A stretch of DNA of 10,109 bases. Source: an uncultured Collinsella sp. Lineage in GTDB: Bacteria; Actinomycetota; Coriobacteriia; Coriobacteriales; Coriobacteriaceae. The DNA lies in assembly GCA_900552395.1 (NCBI GenBank), contig URZJ01000055.1:1-10109 (forward strand), in the 5' to 3' direction. Made by a program: the position numbers and the translations under genes. Under the pieces are notes generated by a model. It made no database searches. It had not been told where the DNA came from and worked only from the letters and a program-made list of their open reading frames with translations. Numbering within the stretch: position 1 is the stretch's first letter; every line of letters starts with the position of its first letter. Below are positions 1-6,605 of the stretch, in pieces.

Positions 1-347
1 TCAATCACACCAATGAAAACGTTCCGCAGATTAAGGAGCTCTACAGCTTTTCGGACCGCTCGTACCTGAACCCGGCGCTTGTCGAGGGCCTAGTCGACGC
101 CATCGCCGCGCATGAGTCCTCGCTGCTCACCTACGAAAAAGACTATGGCGTGACGTATCGCATTTTGTCTGAGCCGCTGCTAGAGGTTGGTTTGGGCACC
201 GCTTTCGATATCAACGACACACGCGGCATCGACGTTAAGCTCACCCATGCCTACCAAGAAATGCTTGCCGATGGCACCATGGAGCGCCTGGTGTCAAAGT
301 ATTTTGATGACCCTTCGCCCTTTTTGAATGTGGAGGGCCTGTCATGA
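1..347 (+). CDS. Solute-binding protein, C-terminal part (5' end outside window)
   Basis: The reading frame is open from the left edge (first full codon at 3) to TGA at 345-347, giving 114 residues. They match the C-terminal lobe of a family 3 extracellular solute-binding protein (SBP_bac_3, amino-acid type): a YRILSEPLLEVGLGTAF stretch that fits the strand before the hinge, then the typical ending ADGTMERLVSKYF. Such proteins bind a small solute outside the membrane, for an ABC importer or as a ligand sensor. No ABC permease or ATPase follows. The next gene is a sensor kinase whose ATG (344) overlaps this stop codon as ATGA, so the pair is probably translationally coupled and the protein may present ligand to that kinase. 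The signal peptide or lipobox would lie outside the window, so secretion is assumed. Family call is fairly sure; the ligand and the partnership are inference. Confidence 0.75.
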   Translation, partial: NHTNENVPQIKELYSFSDRSYLNPALVEGLVDAIAAHESSLLTYEKDYGVTYRILSEPLLEVGLGTAFDINDTRGIDVKLTHAYQEMLADGTMERLVSKYFDDPSPFLNVEGLS

Positions 348-2080
348 TTGATGCGTCCGACCACACCGCTCAGGAGCGGGGCGATCGTTCGGCACGGGAA
401 TGGCTCATCGTCGTCCTGTTGGGGATAGCGCTCTCGATTGTTGCCGGCGTGACGAGCTACGCCTACACGACAGCTCAGGCCGAGCAGCGCTTTGCCGACG
501 TTGTCGATTACGTGGCGACACAGAGCCTTTCCTACGATGCGTTCAACAGCGCCTATGCGACCAAAAACCTGATTCGCGTTATGGAGATCGCCGGAGAGGC
601 GGCGCGCGATATGGAGCGCGACGGCTCGGTGGATAACGCTACGTTGGAGCAATATGCTGACCAGTTTAATGTGACAGCGCTGATCGTAACGGATGCATCG
701 GGCAACTTGGTGTCCGAGTCCTCGAAGGATGACGTGGGCTACGAGTCGCTCGCCGCGAATCTCAAAGAGGCGCCTGTGCTGGAGGTGGCAGCCCATCCGC
801 TTAAGTCCTATACCGCTCGCATTACGCTTGCGGACGATTCGGTCGCAGACATTGGCTGCGTGGCCCGGCGGGACGGTGAGGGCATCGTTGTCGCGGTGAG
901 GCACCAGAGCGCCAAGGCGGTCGCGAGCAATACGCTCAAGTTGCAGAGCTTGCTCGATGGTTATGAGACCATCGATAGCGGCAATATCGTGATCGAAAAC
1001 GACGGTAAGGTCGTTGCGACCAACGCTGTTGAGCCCGCCGTGTCAGGCGTGTTCGATTTGCCTGCGACGGATGCCATCGTTGTCAACGGCATTAAGGAGC
1101 GTTGCCTGGCTGGTAAGGTCAGATTGGTTAACGACAGCGGTGAGTGGTATCTGGGCACATTTGGTAAAGCGCGCGATTTTTACGTGTACACCTATGCTCC
1201 CGCGCAGCGTTACTTTGAGGTTGTTGCCGCTGTTGTTGCCAGCGTGTTGGCACTCTACGGCGGTGTTATAGCCACTGTTGTGTTGGTGCGCCGCCGCGCC
1301 GAGAGCCAACGCTTTGCCGACCTGTTGCTGCAGGAGCGCGACTATGGCGACAAACTGGCAAAAGCGGCGCGCGAAGCTTCGTCTGCCAACTCTGCAAAGA
1401 CGGAGTTCCTGCGTCGCATGAGTCACGACCTGCGCACGCCCATCAACGGCATTCGCGGTATGGTCGAGGTGGGCAATGCCAACGCGGACGACTTGCAAAA
1501 GCAGACTGAGTGCCGCTCAAAGATCTGGACGGCGTCGGGACTGTTGCTCGACCTTGCGAACGAGGCACTCGATATGAGCCGCTTGGAGAGCGGGCAGGTC
1601 GACCTGAATCTCGTGCCTACAGATATGGTGGCCCTCAACCGTGAGGTGTGCGATATTCTGGAGCGCCAAGCCGAGGAGCGCCTGGTGACAATTATCTGCG
1701 ACCAACGGACTCTTGATCATCCCTATGCCCGGGTGAGCGTGACGCACCTCAAGCGTCTGTTGCTCAATATTGCCGGTAATGCCGTCAAGTACAACCGCCA
1801 GGGCGGCTATGTTCGCCTGACATGCCGCGAGGTGGAGCCGGTGGACGGTGTCCCCGTCTATGAATACACGATCGCCGATAACGGCATTGGCATGAGCGAG
1901 GAGTTTCAACAGCACCTCTACGAGCCGTTCAGCCGCGAGGAACAGCAGGTGGAAGGCGCTTCATCGGGAACTGGCCTGGGCGCGTCTATTGCCAAACAGT
2001 TGGTCGAGCTTATGGGCGGAACCATGAGCTTTACGAGCGCCTTGGGGGGGGACGACGTTTACCATTTGCCTGCCGTTTGA
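344..2080 (+). CDS. Membrane sensor histidine kinase, main part of a frameshifted hybrid kinase
   Basis: This encodes 578 residues in the current frame. It has a cytoplasmic N-terminus, a membrane segment at about 20-42, an extracellular region at about 44-288 that looks like a double PDC/Cache fold (for example TALIVTDASGNLV and NIVIENDGKVVATN), a second membrane segment at about 290-315, and a short coiled linker. HisKA follows with the H-box RRMSHDLRTPINGI (phospho-acceptor H361), then HATPase with N-box N475/N479, DNGIG from D512 and SGTGLG from about 541. The start is ATG 344, with GGAGGG at 332-337, and overlaps the upstream solute-binding-protein stop. After residue 568 the frame changes in a G8 run and the protein ends in an unrelated tail (DDVYHLPAV) just before the last ATPase strand. 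The correct continuation lies in frame +3 and leads into a receiver domain ending at 2534, so the intact gene would be about 344-2534. As written, the product may autophosphorylate poorly and cannot pass phosphate to its own receiver. Confidence 0.85.
   Translation: MIDASDHTAQERGDRSAREWLIVVLLGIALSIVAGVTSYAYTTAQAEQRFADVVDYVATQSLSYDAFNSAYATKNLIRVMEIAGEAARDMERDGSVDNATLEQYADQFNVTALIVTDASGNLVSESSKDDVGYESLAANLKEAPVLEVAAHPLKSYTARITLADDSVADIGCVARRDGEGIVVAVRHQSAKAVASNTLKLQSLLDGYETIDSGNIVIENDGKVVATNAVEPAVSGVFDLPATDAIVVNGIKERCLAGKVRLVNDSGEWYLGTFGKARDFYVYTYAPAQRYFEVVAAVVASVLALYGGVIATVVLVRRRAESQRFADLLLQERDYGDKLAKAAREASSANSAKTEFLRRMSHDLRTPINGIRGMVEVGNANADDLQKQTECRSKIWTASGLLLDLANEALDMSRLESGQVDLNLVPTDMVALNREVCDILERQAEERLVTIICDQRTLDHPYARVSVTHLKRLLLNIAGNAVKYNRQGGYVRLTCREVEPVDGVPVYEYTIADNGIGMSEEFQQHLYEPFSREEQQVEGASSGTGLGASIAKQLVELMGGTMSFTSALGGDDVYHLPAV
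2044..2051 (+). other. G8 homopolymer that shifts the hybrid kinase out of frame
   Basis: Eight consecutive G lie between TT and ACGACG. Upstream the kinase is read in frame 2. Downstream, frame 3 gives TTFTICLPFEKCKSS and runs without a stop into the receiver domain. The paralogous kinase in this window has EVGMGSTFNVQIP at the same place, so the expected protein is ALGGGTTFTICLP, which needs ten G; seven G would also restore the frame with one residue fewer. The cause may be a real mutation, phase variation, transcriptional slippage, or a sequencing or assembly error in a homopolymer. Confidence 0.85.
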
Positions 2081-2117
2081 GAAGTGCAAGAGTTCCGAGA
2101 TTCCCCAGGCAGTTCGC

Positions 2118-2534
2118 GTGGATGCAGGCGACAGCGACGTGATCCAGGGCCTGCGTGTTTTGCTCGTAGAGGATAACGACCTGAATGCCGAGATCGCACA
2201 GTTTACGCTCGACCGCGCCGGTGCCGTCGTGACACATGTTAAAGATGGCGAGTCTGCCGTCGAGACGTTTGCCGCGAGCGCGCCGCACGAGTACGACGTG
2301 GTATTGATGGACATCATGATGCCCGGCATCGATGGCCTTGAGGCCACGCGTCAGATTCGAGCGCTCGATCGCGAGGACGCCGCGACCACGCCGATTATCG
2401 CCGTGAGCGCCAATGCCTTTGCCGACGACCGTAGGCTTTCGCGCGAGGCGGGCATGAACGCGCATCTGAGCAAACCCGTGAGTTCTCAGGATCTCGTTGA
2501 GGCGCTTGCGCACATAGCCGCCGACGCTTCATAA
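2118..2534 (+). CDS. Receiver (REC) domain, C-terminal part of the frameshifted hybrid kinase
   Basis: This 138-residue open frame starts formally at GTG 2118 with no convincing ribosome-binding site. The same frame is open back to the G-tract at 2044-2051 and carries the missing end of the kinase ATPase domain, so it is best read as the C-terminus of the 344-2534 hybrid kinase. It is a complete CheY-like receiver: RVLLVEDNDLNAEIA with the acidic pair, phospho-acceptor aspartate in VVLMDIMMPGIDG (codon 2310-2312), the switch residue as serine in IIAVSANAFADD, and the conserved lysine in HLSKP. No output or HPt domain follows, so phosphate would have to leave through a separate HPt protein or act by feedback on the kinase. 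It is closely related to the receiver at the end of the minus-strand kinase. Confidence 0.8.
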   Translation: MDAGDSDVIQGLRVLLVEDNDLNAEIAQFTLDRAGAVVTHVKDGESAVETFAASAPHEYDVVLMDIMMPGIDGLEATRQIRALDREDAATTPIIAVSANAFADDRRLSREAGMNAHLSKPVSSQDLVEALAHIAADAS

Positions 2535-2535
2535 A

Positions 2536-2585
2536 CAAATAGCTCGGTTCCAATACTGGTTGGAACCGAGCCATTTTGCTATTTG
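2536..2585. terminator. Bidirectional rho-independent terminator between convergent operons
   Basis: The core is a perfect 12-bp stem, 2542-2553 (GCTCGGTTCCAA) with 2560-2571, around a 6-nt loop. An additional AAAT/ATTT pairing (2537-2540 with 2573-2576) lies across one mismatch, and the plus strand continues CATTTTGCTATTTG. On the minus strand the stem is followed by TATTTGTTTAT. It sits 7 nt after the kinase stop (2534) and 32 nt after the flavoprotein stop (2604), so it can serve both convergent units. The T-tracts are imperfect. Confidence 0.85.
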
Positions 2586-2603
2586 CAGGACCTGTTTTTG
2601 GGC

Positions 2604-3083
2604 TTACTTTTCATGGATCTGCTTGCCGCAAAGATGCTCAATCGAAATCTCGTAGAGTTGGACGCCCTTGATGTCTTTGGCGATTTCCTCTTCAACTTCT
2701 TCGGCAGAGGGGTAGTACTTAAGCGCGAGCTGGCGGACTTTGTCCTCGATAAACGCAGGTGTCTCATCTACCAGACGGCAACGACCAAAGACCACGGTGC
2801 TCATAACATAGGGAGCCCAGTCATCGTCCTTGTACCACTCGTTGCCGTAAACGGTAAAGCAGACTTTATCATCACGCCTGAGTGAATCGACCTTGTGGCC
2901 AGCCTTGGCACCATGGAAATAAATCTTGTCGTGCTCGGCGTCAAAGAAGTAGTTGACGGGAATGGCATACGGGTAGCCACCATCGCCGTTGACGGCAAAG
3001 ACACCGCGCTTGCAGATAGCGAGCAACTCGCGCGCTTCCTCGTCAGTGATGGCGCGTTTCTTTCGACGTAAGGGCCTAAACAT
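2604..3083 (-). CDS. Pyridoxamine 5'-phosphate oxidase family (NimA-like) flavin-binding protein
   Basis: This encodes 159 residues from ATG 3083. It shows the split beta-barrel pattern of small PNPOx-like flavoproteins of the NimA type: an N-terminal helix (AITDEEARELL), a strand with GGYPYAIPVNYFFD at about 35-48, then DKIYFHGAKAGHKVDSLRRDDKVCFTVYG at about 52-80, where the family contacts the FMN phosphate, and a later strand ending in a YEISIEHLCGK motif. Members are soluble, usually dimeric, and bind FMN or F420. Some reduce nitroimidazoles; for most the substrate is unknown. I therefore call the fold and likely flavin binding, not a reaction. An in-frame ATG at 3122 would add 13 residues, but a clear AAGGAA lies just before 3083. 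The gene follows the 934-residue kinase by 42 nt on the same strand with no terminator seen, so co-transcription is likely. Confidence 0.85.
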   Translation of the reverse strand: MFRPLRRKKRAITDEEARELLAICKRGVFAVNGDGGYPYAIPVNYFFDAEHDKIYFHGAKAGHKVDSLRRDDKVCFTVYGNEWYKDDDWAPYVMSTVVFGRCRLVDETPAFIEDKVRQLALKYYPSAEEVEEEIAKDIKGVQLYEISIEHLCGKQIHEK

Positions 3084-3090
3084 CGTTGGC

Positions 3091-3096
3091 TTCCTT
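3091..3096 (-). promoter_or_regulatory. Ribosome-binding site fixing the start of the flavoprotein gene
   Basis: On the minus strand AAGGAA lies 7 nt before ATG 3083 and is preceded by AG. It is the best Shine-Dalgarno match here and lies downstream of the alternative ATG at 3122, which has none as good. It supports the shorter 159-residue product. Confidence 0.65.
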
Positions 3097-3125
3097 TCTA
3101 ACTGTGCATGGTGGGTGGGCACAAA

Positions 3126-5930
3126 CTATAGCGAAACAGTTCCGTTTTTCTTGATGCGGGCGAGGATGTTTTTGAGCTTGTTAAAGTCGAGCGGTTTGGG
3201 CAGATGGGCGTTCATGCCGGCATCGTGTGCCGCCTTGGCGTCCTCGGCAAAGGCATTGGCGGTGAGCGCGATGATGGGGATGTCGGCTGCATCGGCCTTC
3301 TCGCTCAGACGAATCGCGCGAGTTGCCTCGTAGCCATCCATACCCGGCATCATGATGTCCATCAGGATCGCATCGAAGCTGCCGGCGGGACGACTAGTGT
3401 ATAGTTCGACCGCTTCTTTGCCGTCGGCGGCGCGAGTTACGACGATGCCTTCGCTTTCGAGCAGGGCCTGGGCAATTTCGGCATTGAGCTCGTTGTCTTC
3501 GGCCAAAAGAACGTTCATGCCGGCAAGCGAGCAGCTGATCGCCTGCTCGTCCGCACCTTCTCTTGCCTGAGGGTTCTTGTCGATATCGAGCGGAATCTGG
3601 ACGTTGAACGTACTTCCCATGCCGACCTCGCTCGAAATCTCAATCGTGCCGCCCATCATGTCTATGAGCGATTTGACGATCGGCATGCCCATGCCAGTTC
3701 CCTGAAATTTACTGCGGGCATCGTTGCCCTCTTGGGCAAACGGTTCGTAGATGTGCTTTAGAAACTCGGGCGACATGCCGATGCCGGTGTCCGAGACGCT
3801 AAAGCAAAACACGGCGTGCTCGTCGTCGACCGGCTTGATGGTCGATGAGAACGTGACGGTGCCTCCGTGCTTGTTGTACTTGATGCTGTTGTCGAGCAGG
3901 TTGACAAGGATCTGCCGAATATGGGTGGGGCTGCCGATCATATATTGGTCGACAGCGTAGGGCTCGCTGGTGTCGAGCATGGTTATGCCGCGGTCCGATG
4001 CGCGGAGCTTGCACAGTACGAGCGCATTGTCGCACAGCTCTTTAAGGTTGAATGATTCGTGCTCGAGCGTCACTTTGCGCTCCTCGATCCTGCCCATCTC
4101 GAGGATGTCGTTAATCAGTGACAGCAGGTGATTGGCGGCAACGCGCGCCTTGGCGCGGCTTTCGCGGGCGACCTGCATGTCGCCTTCTCTCAATTCCTCA
4201 ATTTCGATAAGGCCCAGGATGCCGTTGAGCGGCGTGCGGATGTCGTGGCTCATGCGCGTGAGGAAAGCGGTTTTGGCGGCGTTGGCGGCATCGGCTTTCT
4301 GCCGTTCCTCCTGTGCGCGGTAAAGCGACCAGACAAGGATGACGATGCCGGTGAGCAAAATGCAGATGACGACTGCCGCAATGACGATGCGGTTGCGGTA
4401 GAGAAGTCGGAACGCATCCGATTCTTGCGCCGAGTACGATGTGGGGAAATAGCTGTTTGCAGAGAGCGATTCACCTGCATTGACGATGCCCTTATTGATG
4501 ATTCCCAGCAGCTCGGGCTTGCCGCGCGAAATTAAACACGATAGTTGTGCCGTGTTGGTGAGTTCCTGTGTTTCGAAATCCTCGATGTCGTAGATGTCGC
4601 GGAGAGTTTCCAGGCGCGTGCTGGGGACAATGATGCAACGTGCCTTCCCCTCATCGAGGGCTTTGAGCACCTCGCCGTCATTCGAATACTCGGTTACCGT
4701 TGCGTTCGGAAAGAGACTTTCGAGCTCAAAACGGTTAACGATTGTGCTCTTTGTACAAGCGATGTTCTTAAGGTCGCTGTTCAGGTTTTTGCCATTGTGA
4801 ATGGCGGTCAGCGAAACCGTTCCCATCGAGTTTGACTGGATGACCCCTGTCTGCTCGGCGAGCCAGTAGTCGCGAAACAACGGCAGGGCGACATCGATGG
4901 TTCCGTTGGAAAGGGCTTTGATCATTTGCTTGTTGTTCGAGAGTGCGATTGTTTTGACCGTAATGTCAAACTTGTCGTGCAACGTCGTTGCAAGCGAGGC
5001 GAGCGACCCTTCCATCTCGCCGTCGTCATTTTGCGTACAGTAGGGAAGTTGGTTTTTAAGATAGCCGAGCGTGATGGTATTGCCGTTTTCTTTGAGCCAG
5101 GTGGTCTCGGTGCCGGTGAGCGATGACGAGCCACTGTTTTGGGTCGAGTAACTCGTTTTGACTTCCTCGTTATAGCGCGGGTTATCGCGGGCGATGGTCG
5201 TCATGGCGGCGTTGATGTCGTTCATCAGGTCAGGGCGGCTTTTGGGAACGGCAAAATAGTAGTCGCTCGAGCCTACGTAGAACATGGGTGACGCATCGGG
5301 CGACGAAATGGTGTCGTTCATGATGACGGCGTCGACCTCGCCGTCTGCAAGCGCCTCAAAGAGGGCGCTGCCGGTGTCGATTTCTTTATAGGTGCAGGTA
5401 ACGTCTTCGTTGGCGAGCCACTGCTGGCCGACGATAGTTTGCATAACGCCAGAGTTGCAGCCGATGGTGAGGCCTTGGAGCGCCTGAGGGTCACCCTTGG
5501 CTAGATCGTCGCGGTCGGGCCTGGCGTAGATATAGTAGCGCTCGGTGCCCTCGGGATTTGAGGAAAAGAGCAGCTTCTGCTCGCGTTCTGCCGAATACGA
5601 GATGTTGGGCATGAGGTCGATTTCGCCTGCCTCGAGCATGTCCATAAGCTCGGAGAAGGTGCCGCTAACGTATTCGTATTGCCAGCCCTTTGTGTAATAC
5701 GAGAGGGTCTGGAGGTACTCGTAGCCCCATCCCGAGAGGCGCTCGCCCGGCGTGCCTTCCTGGAAGCCTTTGTTGTTGACGAGCCAGCCAACGCGGACCG
5801 TCTTGACCTGGTGGTCGGAGTCGGCGGCAAAGGCGGGGGCAGGCATGACGGCGCTCAGTACGGTGAGTACGGCAACCGCGACGGCTAGGGTGCGATATAG
5901 AGCCAAACGAAGGATGGCGGAAGGTTTCAC
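3126..5930 (-). CDS. Hybrid sensor histidine kinase with two solute-binding sensor domains (BvgS/EvgS-like)
   Basis: This encodes 934 residues. Order: signal peptide (1-35, hydrophobic core LAVAVAVLTVLSAV, likely cut after AFA), a first family 3 solute-binding domain (about 43-262), a second one (about 284-500, opening TITLGYLKNQLPYCTQ), one membrane segment (about 514-536), HisKA with RMSHDIRTPLNGI (H562), HATPase with N677/N681, DTGIGMS, GTGMGM and VGMGSTF, and a receiver with LLAEDNELNAEIA, phospho-acceptor D858, T890 and K912. It should sense a small solute outside the membrane and run an internal His-to-Asp relay. Unlike BvgS and EvgS it ends after the receiver (K912 is 22 residues from the end) and has no PAS or HPt domain, so an HPt protein and a response regulator elsewhere are needed. 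The start is GTG 5930 with AGGA 6 nt upstream. It is convergent with, and paralogous to, the plus-strand kinase, and leads an apparent operon with the flavoprotein gene. Confidence 0.93.
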   Translation of the reverse strand: MKPSAILRLALYRTLAVAVAVLTVLSAVMPAPAFAADSDHQVKTVRVGWLVNNKGFQEGTPGERLSGWGYEYLQTLSYYTKGWQYEYVSGTFSELMDMLEAGEIDLMPNISYSAEREQKLLFSSNPEGTERYYIYARPDRDDLAKGDPQALQGLTIGCNSGVMQTIVGQQWLANEDVTCTYKEIDTGSALFEALADGEVDAVIMNDTISSPDASPMFYVGSSDYYFAVPKSRPDLMNDINAAMTTIARDNPRYNEEVKTSYSTQNSGSSSLTGTETTWLKENGNTITLGYLKNQLPYCTQNDDGEMEGSLASLATTLHDKFDITVKTIALSNNKQMIKALSNGTIDVALPLFRDYWLAEQTGVIQSNSMGTVSLTAIHNGKNLNSDLKNIACTKSTIVNRFELESLFPNATVTEYSNDGEVLKALDEGKARCIIVPSTRLETLRDIYDIEDFETQELTNTAQLSCLISRGKPELLGIINKGIVNAGESLSANSYFPTSYSAQESDAFRLLYRNRIVIAAVVICILLTGIVILVWSLYRAQEERQKADAANAAKTAFLTRMSHDIRTPLNGILGLIEIEELREGDMQVARESRAKARVAANHLLSLINDILEMGRIEERKVTLEHESFNLKELCDNALVLCKLRASDRGITMLDTSEPYAVDQYMIGSPTHIRQILVNLLDNSIKYNKHGGTVTFSSTIKPVDDEHAVFCFSVSDTGIGMSPEFLKHIYEPFAQEGNDARSKFQGTGMGMPIVKSLIDMMGGTIEISSEVGMGSTFNVQIPLDIDKNPQAREGADEQAISCSLAGMNVLLAEDNELNAEIAQALLESEGIVVTRAADGKEAVELYTSRPAGSFDAILMDIMMPGMDGYEATRAIRLSEKADAADIPIIALTANAFAEDAKAAHDAGMNAHLPKPLDFNKLKNILARIKKNGTVSL

Positions 5931-5954
5931 ATGTAATCCTATCGAGTCGAGACA

Positions 5955-5971
5955 GTATCACATAAGGATAC
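5955..5971. promoter_or_regulatory. Weak promoter-like sequence and short inverted repeat before the minus-strand kinase
   Basis: On the minus strand TGTGATACT resembles an extended -10 element about 25 nt before the GTG start of the 934-residue kinase. It overlaps a 5-bp inverted repeat (GTATC 5955-5959 with GATAC 5967-5971). No -35 at proper spacing is obvious. This is a tentative promoter or operator only. Confidence 0.25.
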
Positions 5972-6016
5972 CAGCTCAACCTGCCCACTCAGCCACCGCA
6001 CCGCTAAACGGTCAGG

Positions 6017-6072
6017 TAGTCATTGGGGACGTTCTTGTTTGACTAGTCATTTAAGAACGTCCCCAATGACTA
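6017..6072. repeat. Long perfect palindrome, REP/MITE-like, with nested palindrome in the loop
   Basis: The arms at 6017-6036 and 6053-6072 are perfect 20-bp inverted copies (core ATTGGGGACGTTCTT on the left, AAGAACGTCCCCAAT on the right). The 16-nt loop holds its own 10-bp palindrome TGACTAGTCA at 6040-6049, and part of that motif (TGACTA) recurs at the right arm's outer end. It lies between two divergent gene starts, where a terminator is not expected, and has no T-tract. From memory, GGGGACGTTCTT-type palindromes recur in genomes carrying REP-associated IS200-like transposases, so a non-autonomous mobile palindrome is my preferred reading. Confidence 0.7.
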
Positions 6073-6073
6073 G

Positions 6074-6102
6074 TTCCGTTTGCGGGGGAGGCGTGGGACA
6101 AT
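6074..6102 (+). promoter_or_regulatory. Possible promoter of the potassium channel gene
   Basis: GACAAT at about 6097-6102 (five of six bases fit TANAAT-type -10 sites loosely) has a poor TTCCGT 17 nt upstream. It sits about 40 nt before ATG 6144, immediately after the palindrome. It is the only -10-like hexamer I see in this gap. Confidence 0.25.
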
Positions 6103-6143
6103 ACCGAGCGAATGTGATTGGGCGTCTGGGAAAAGAGGTCGCG

Positions 6144-6569
6144 ATGAACAAGTTGAGGACGCTTGCTGACGTGTTGCGCCAGGCTGGCTTTGCGCGCATC
6201 ACGGGCCTGTTTCTCGTCTTCTATCTGCTGTGCTCGACGGCCGTCTGGCTGTCCGAGCCCACGACCCTCACGTTTGGCGACGGCCTCTGGTTTAGCTTTG
6301 AGACCGTATCGACGATCGGCTTCGGTGATATCCCGGCCGAGACGCCGGTTGCCCGCGCTATCACCGTCGTTTTGAGCGTCATCAGCATCTTCTACATCGC
6401 CATGCTCACGGGCGTGGCGGTGAACTACTGCAACACGCTCATCAAGATGCGTCAAAAGGACACCATGGCGCGCTTTATGGACGATCTAGAGCATTTGGAA
6501 GAGCTCGATCGTGACGAGCTCGCCGACCTGTCGCGCCGTGTGCGCGAATATCGCCGACGCCAACGCTAG
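6144..6569 (+). CDS. Small two-helix potassium channel subunit (Ion_trans_2 family)
   Basis: This encodes 141 residues. Membrane helix 1 is at about 18-37 (GLFLVFYLLCSTAVWL), a pore helix and selectivity filter at about 45-62 (DGLWFSFETVSTIGFGDIP, filter T57-D62), and helix 2 at about 70-94. A charged tail with coiled-coil character (FMDDLEHLEELDRDELADL) closes it. The filter TIGFGD is the F variant of the usual TVGYGD. Four copies would form a K+-selective pore in the membrane. There is no RCK/TrkA-N gating domain, so this is a minimal channel whose tail may support assembly. The start ATG 6144 has GAGG at 6135-6138; an earlier in-frame ATG at 6039 would put coding sequence through the palindrome and is rejected. 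A LOG-family gene follows after 36 nt, probably in the same transcript. Confidence 0.88.
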   Translation: MNKLRTLADVLRQAGFARITGLFLVFYLLCSTAVWLSEPTTLTFGDGLWFSFETVSTIGFGDIPAETPVARAITVVLSVISIFYIAMLTGVAVNYCNTLIKMRQKDTMARFMDDLEHLEELDRDELADLSRRVREYRRRQR

Positions 6570-6605
6570 AACGGGCGACGCGCGTCACGACGAGGGGGAC
6601 TGAAT

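Noticed and set aside
251..904. Minus-strand open frame (217 codons) under the sensor kinase
   Set aside because: It lies wholly antisense to the solute-binding protein and kinase coding regions, with arginine/histidine-rich content and no motif.
3084..3125. TGTGC/GCACA inverted repeat between the minus-strand kinase and the flavoprotein gene
   Set aside because: It has a 5-bp stem with an 11-nt loop and no T-tract. It does not argue against co-transcription.
6039..6067. TTGACT in the palindrome loop as a -35 with CCCAAT as -10
   Set aside because: The -10 matches only three of six bases and lies within the palindrome arm. The TTGACT is explained by the loop palindrome.
6039..6143. N-terminal extension of the potassium channel from ATG 6039
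   Set aside because: It would translate half of the palindrome and a glycine/serine stretch with no family match. ATG 6144 with GAGG upstream begins exactly where the conserved channel does.
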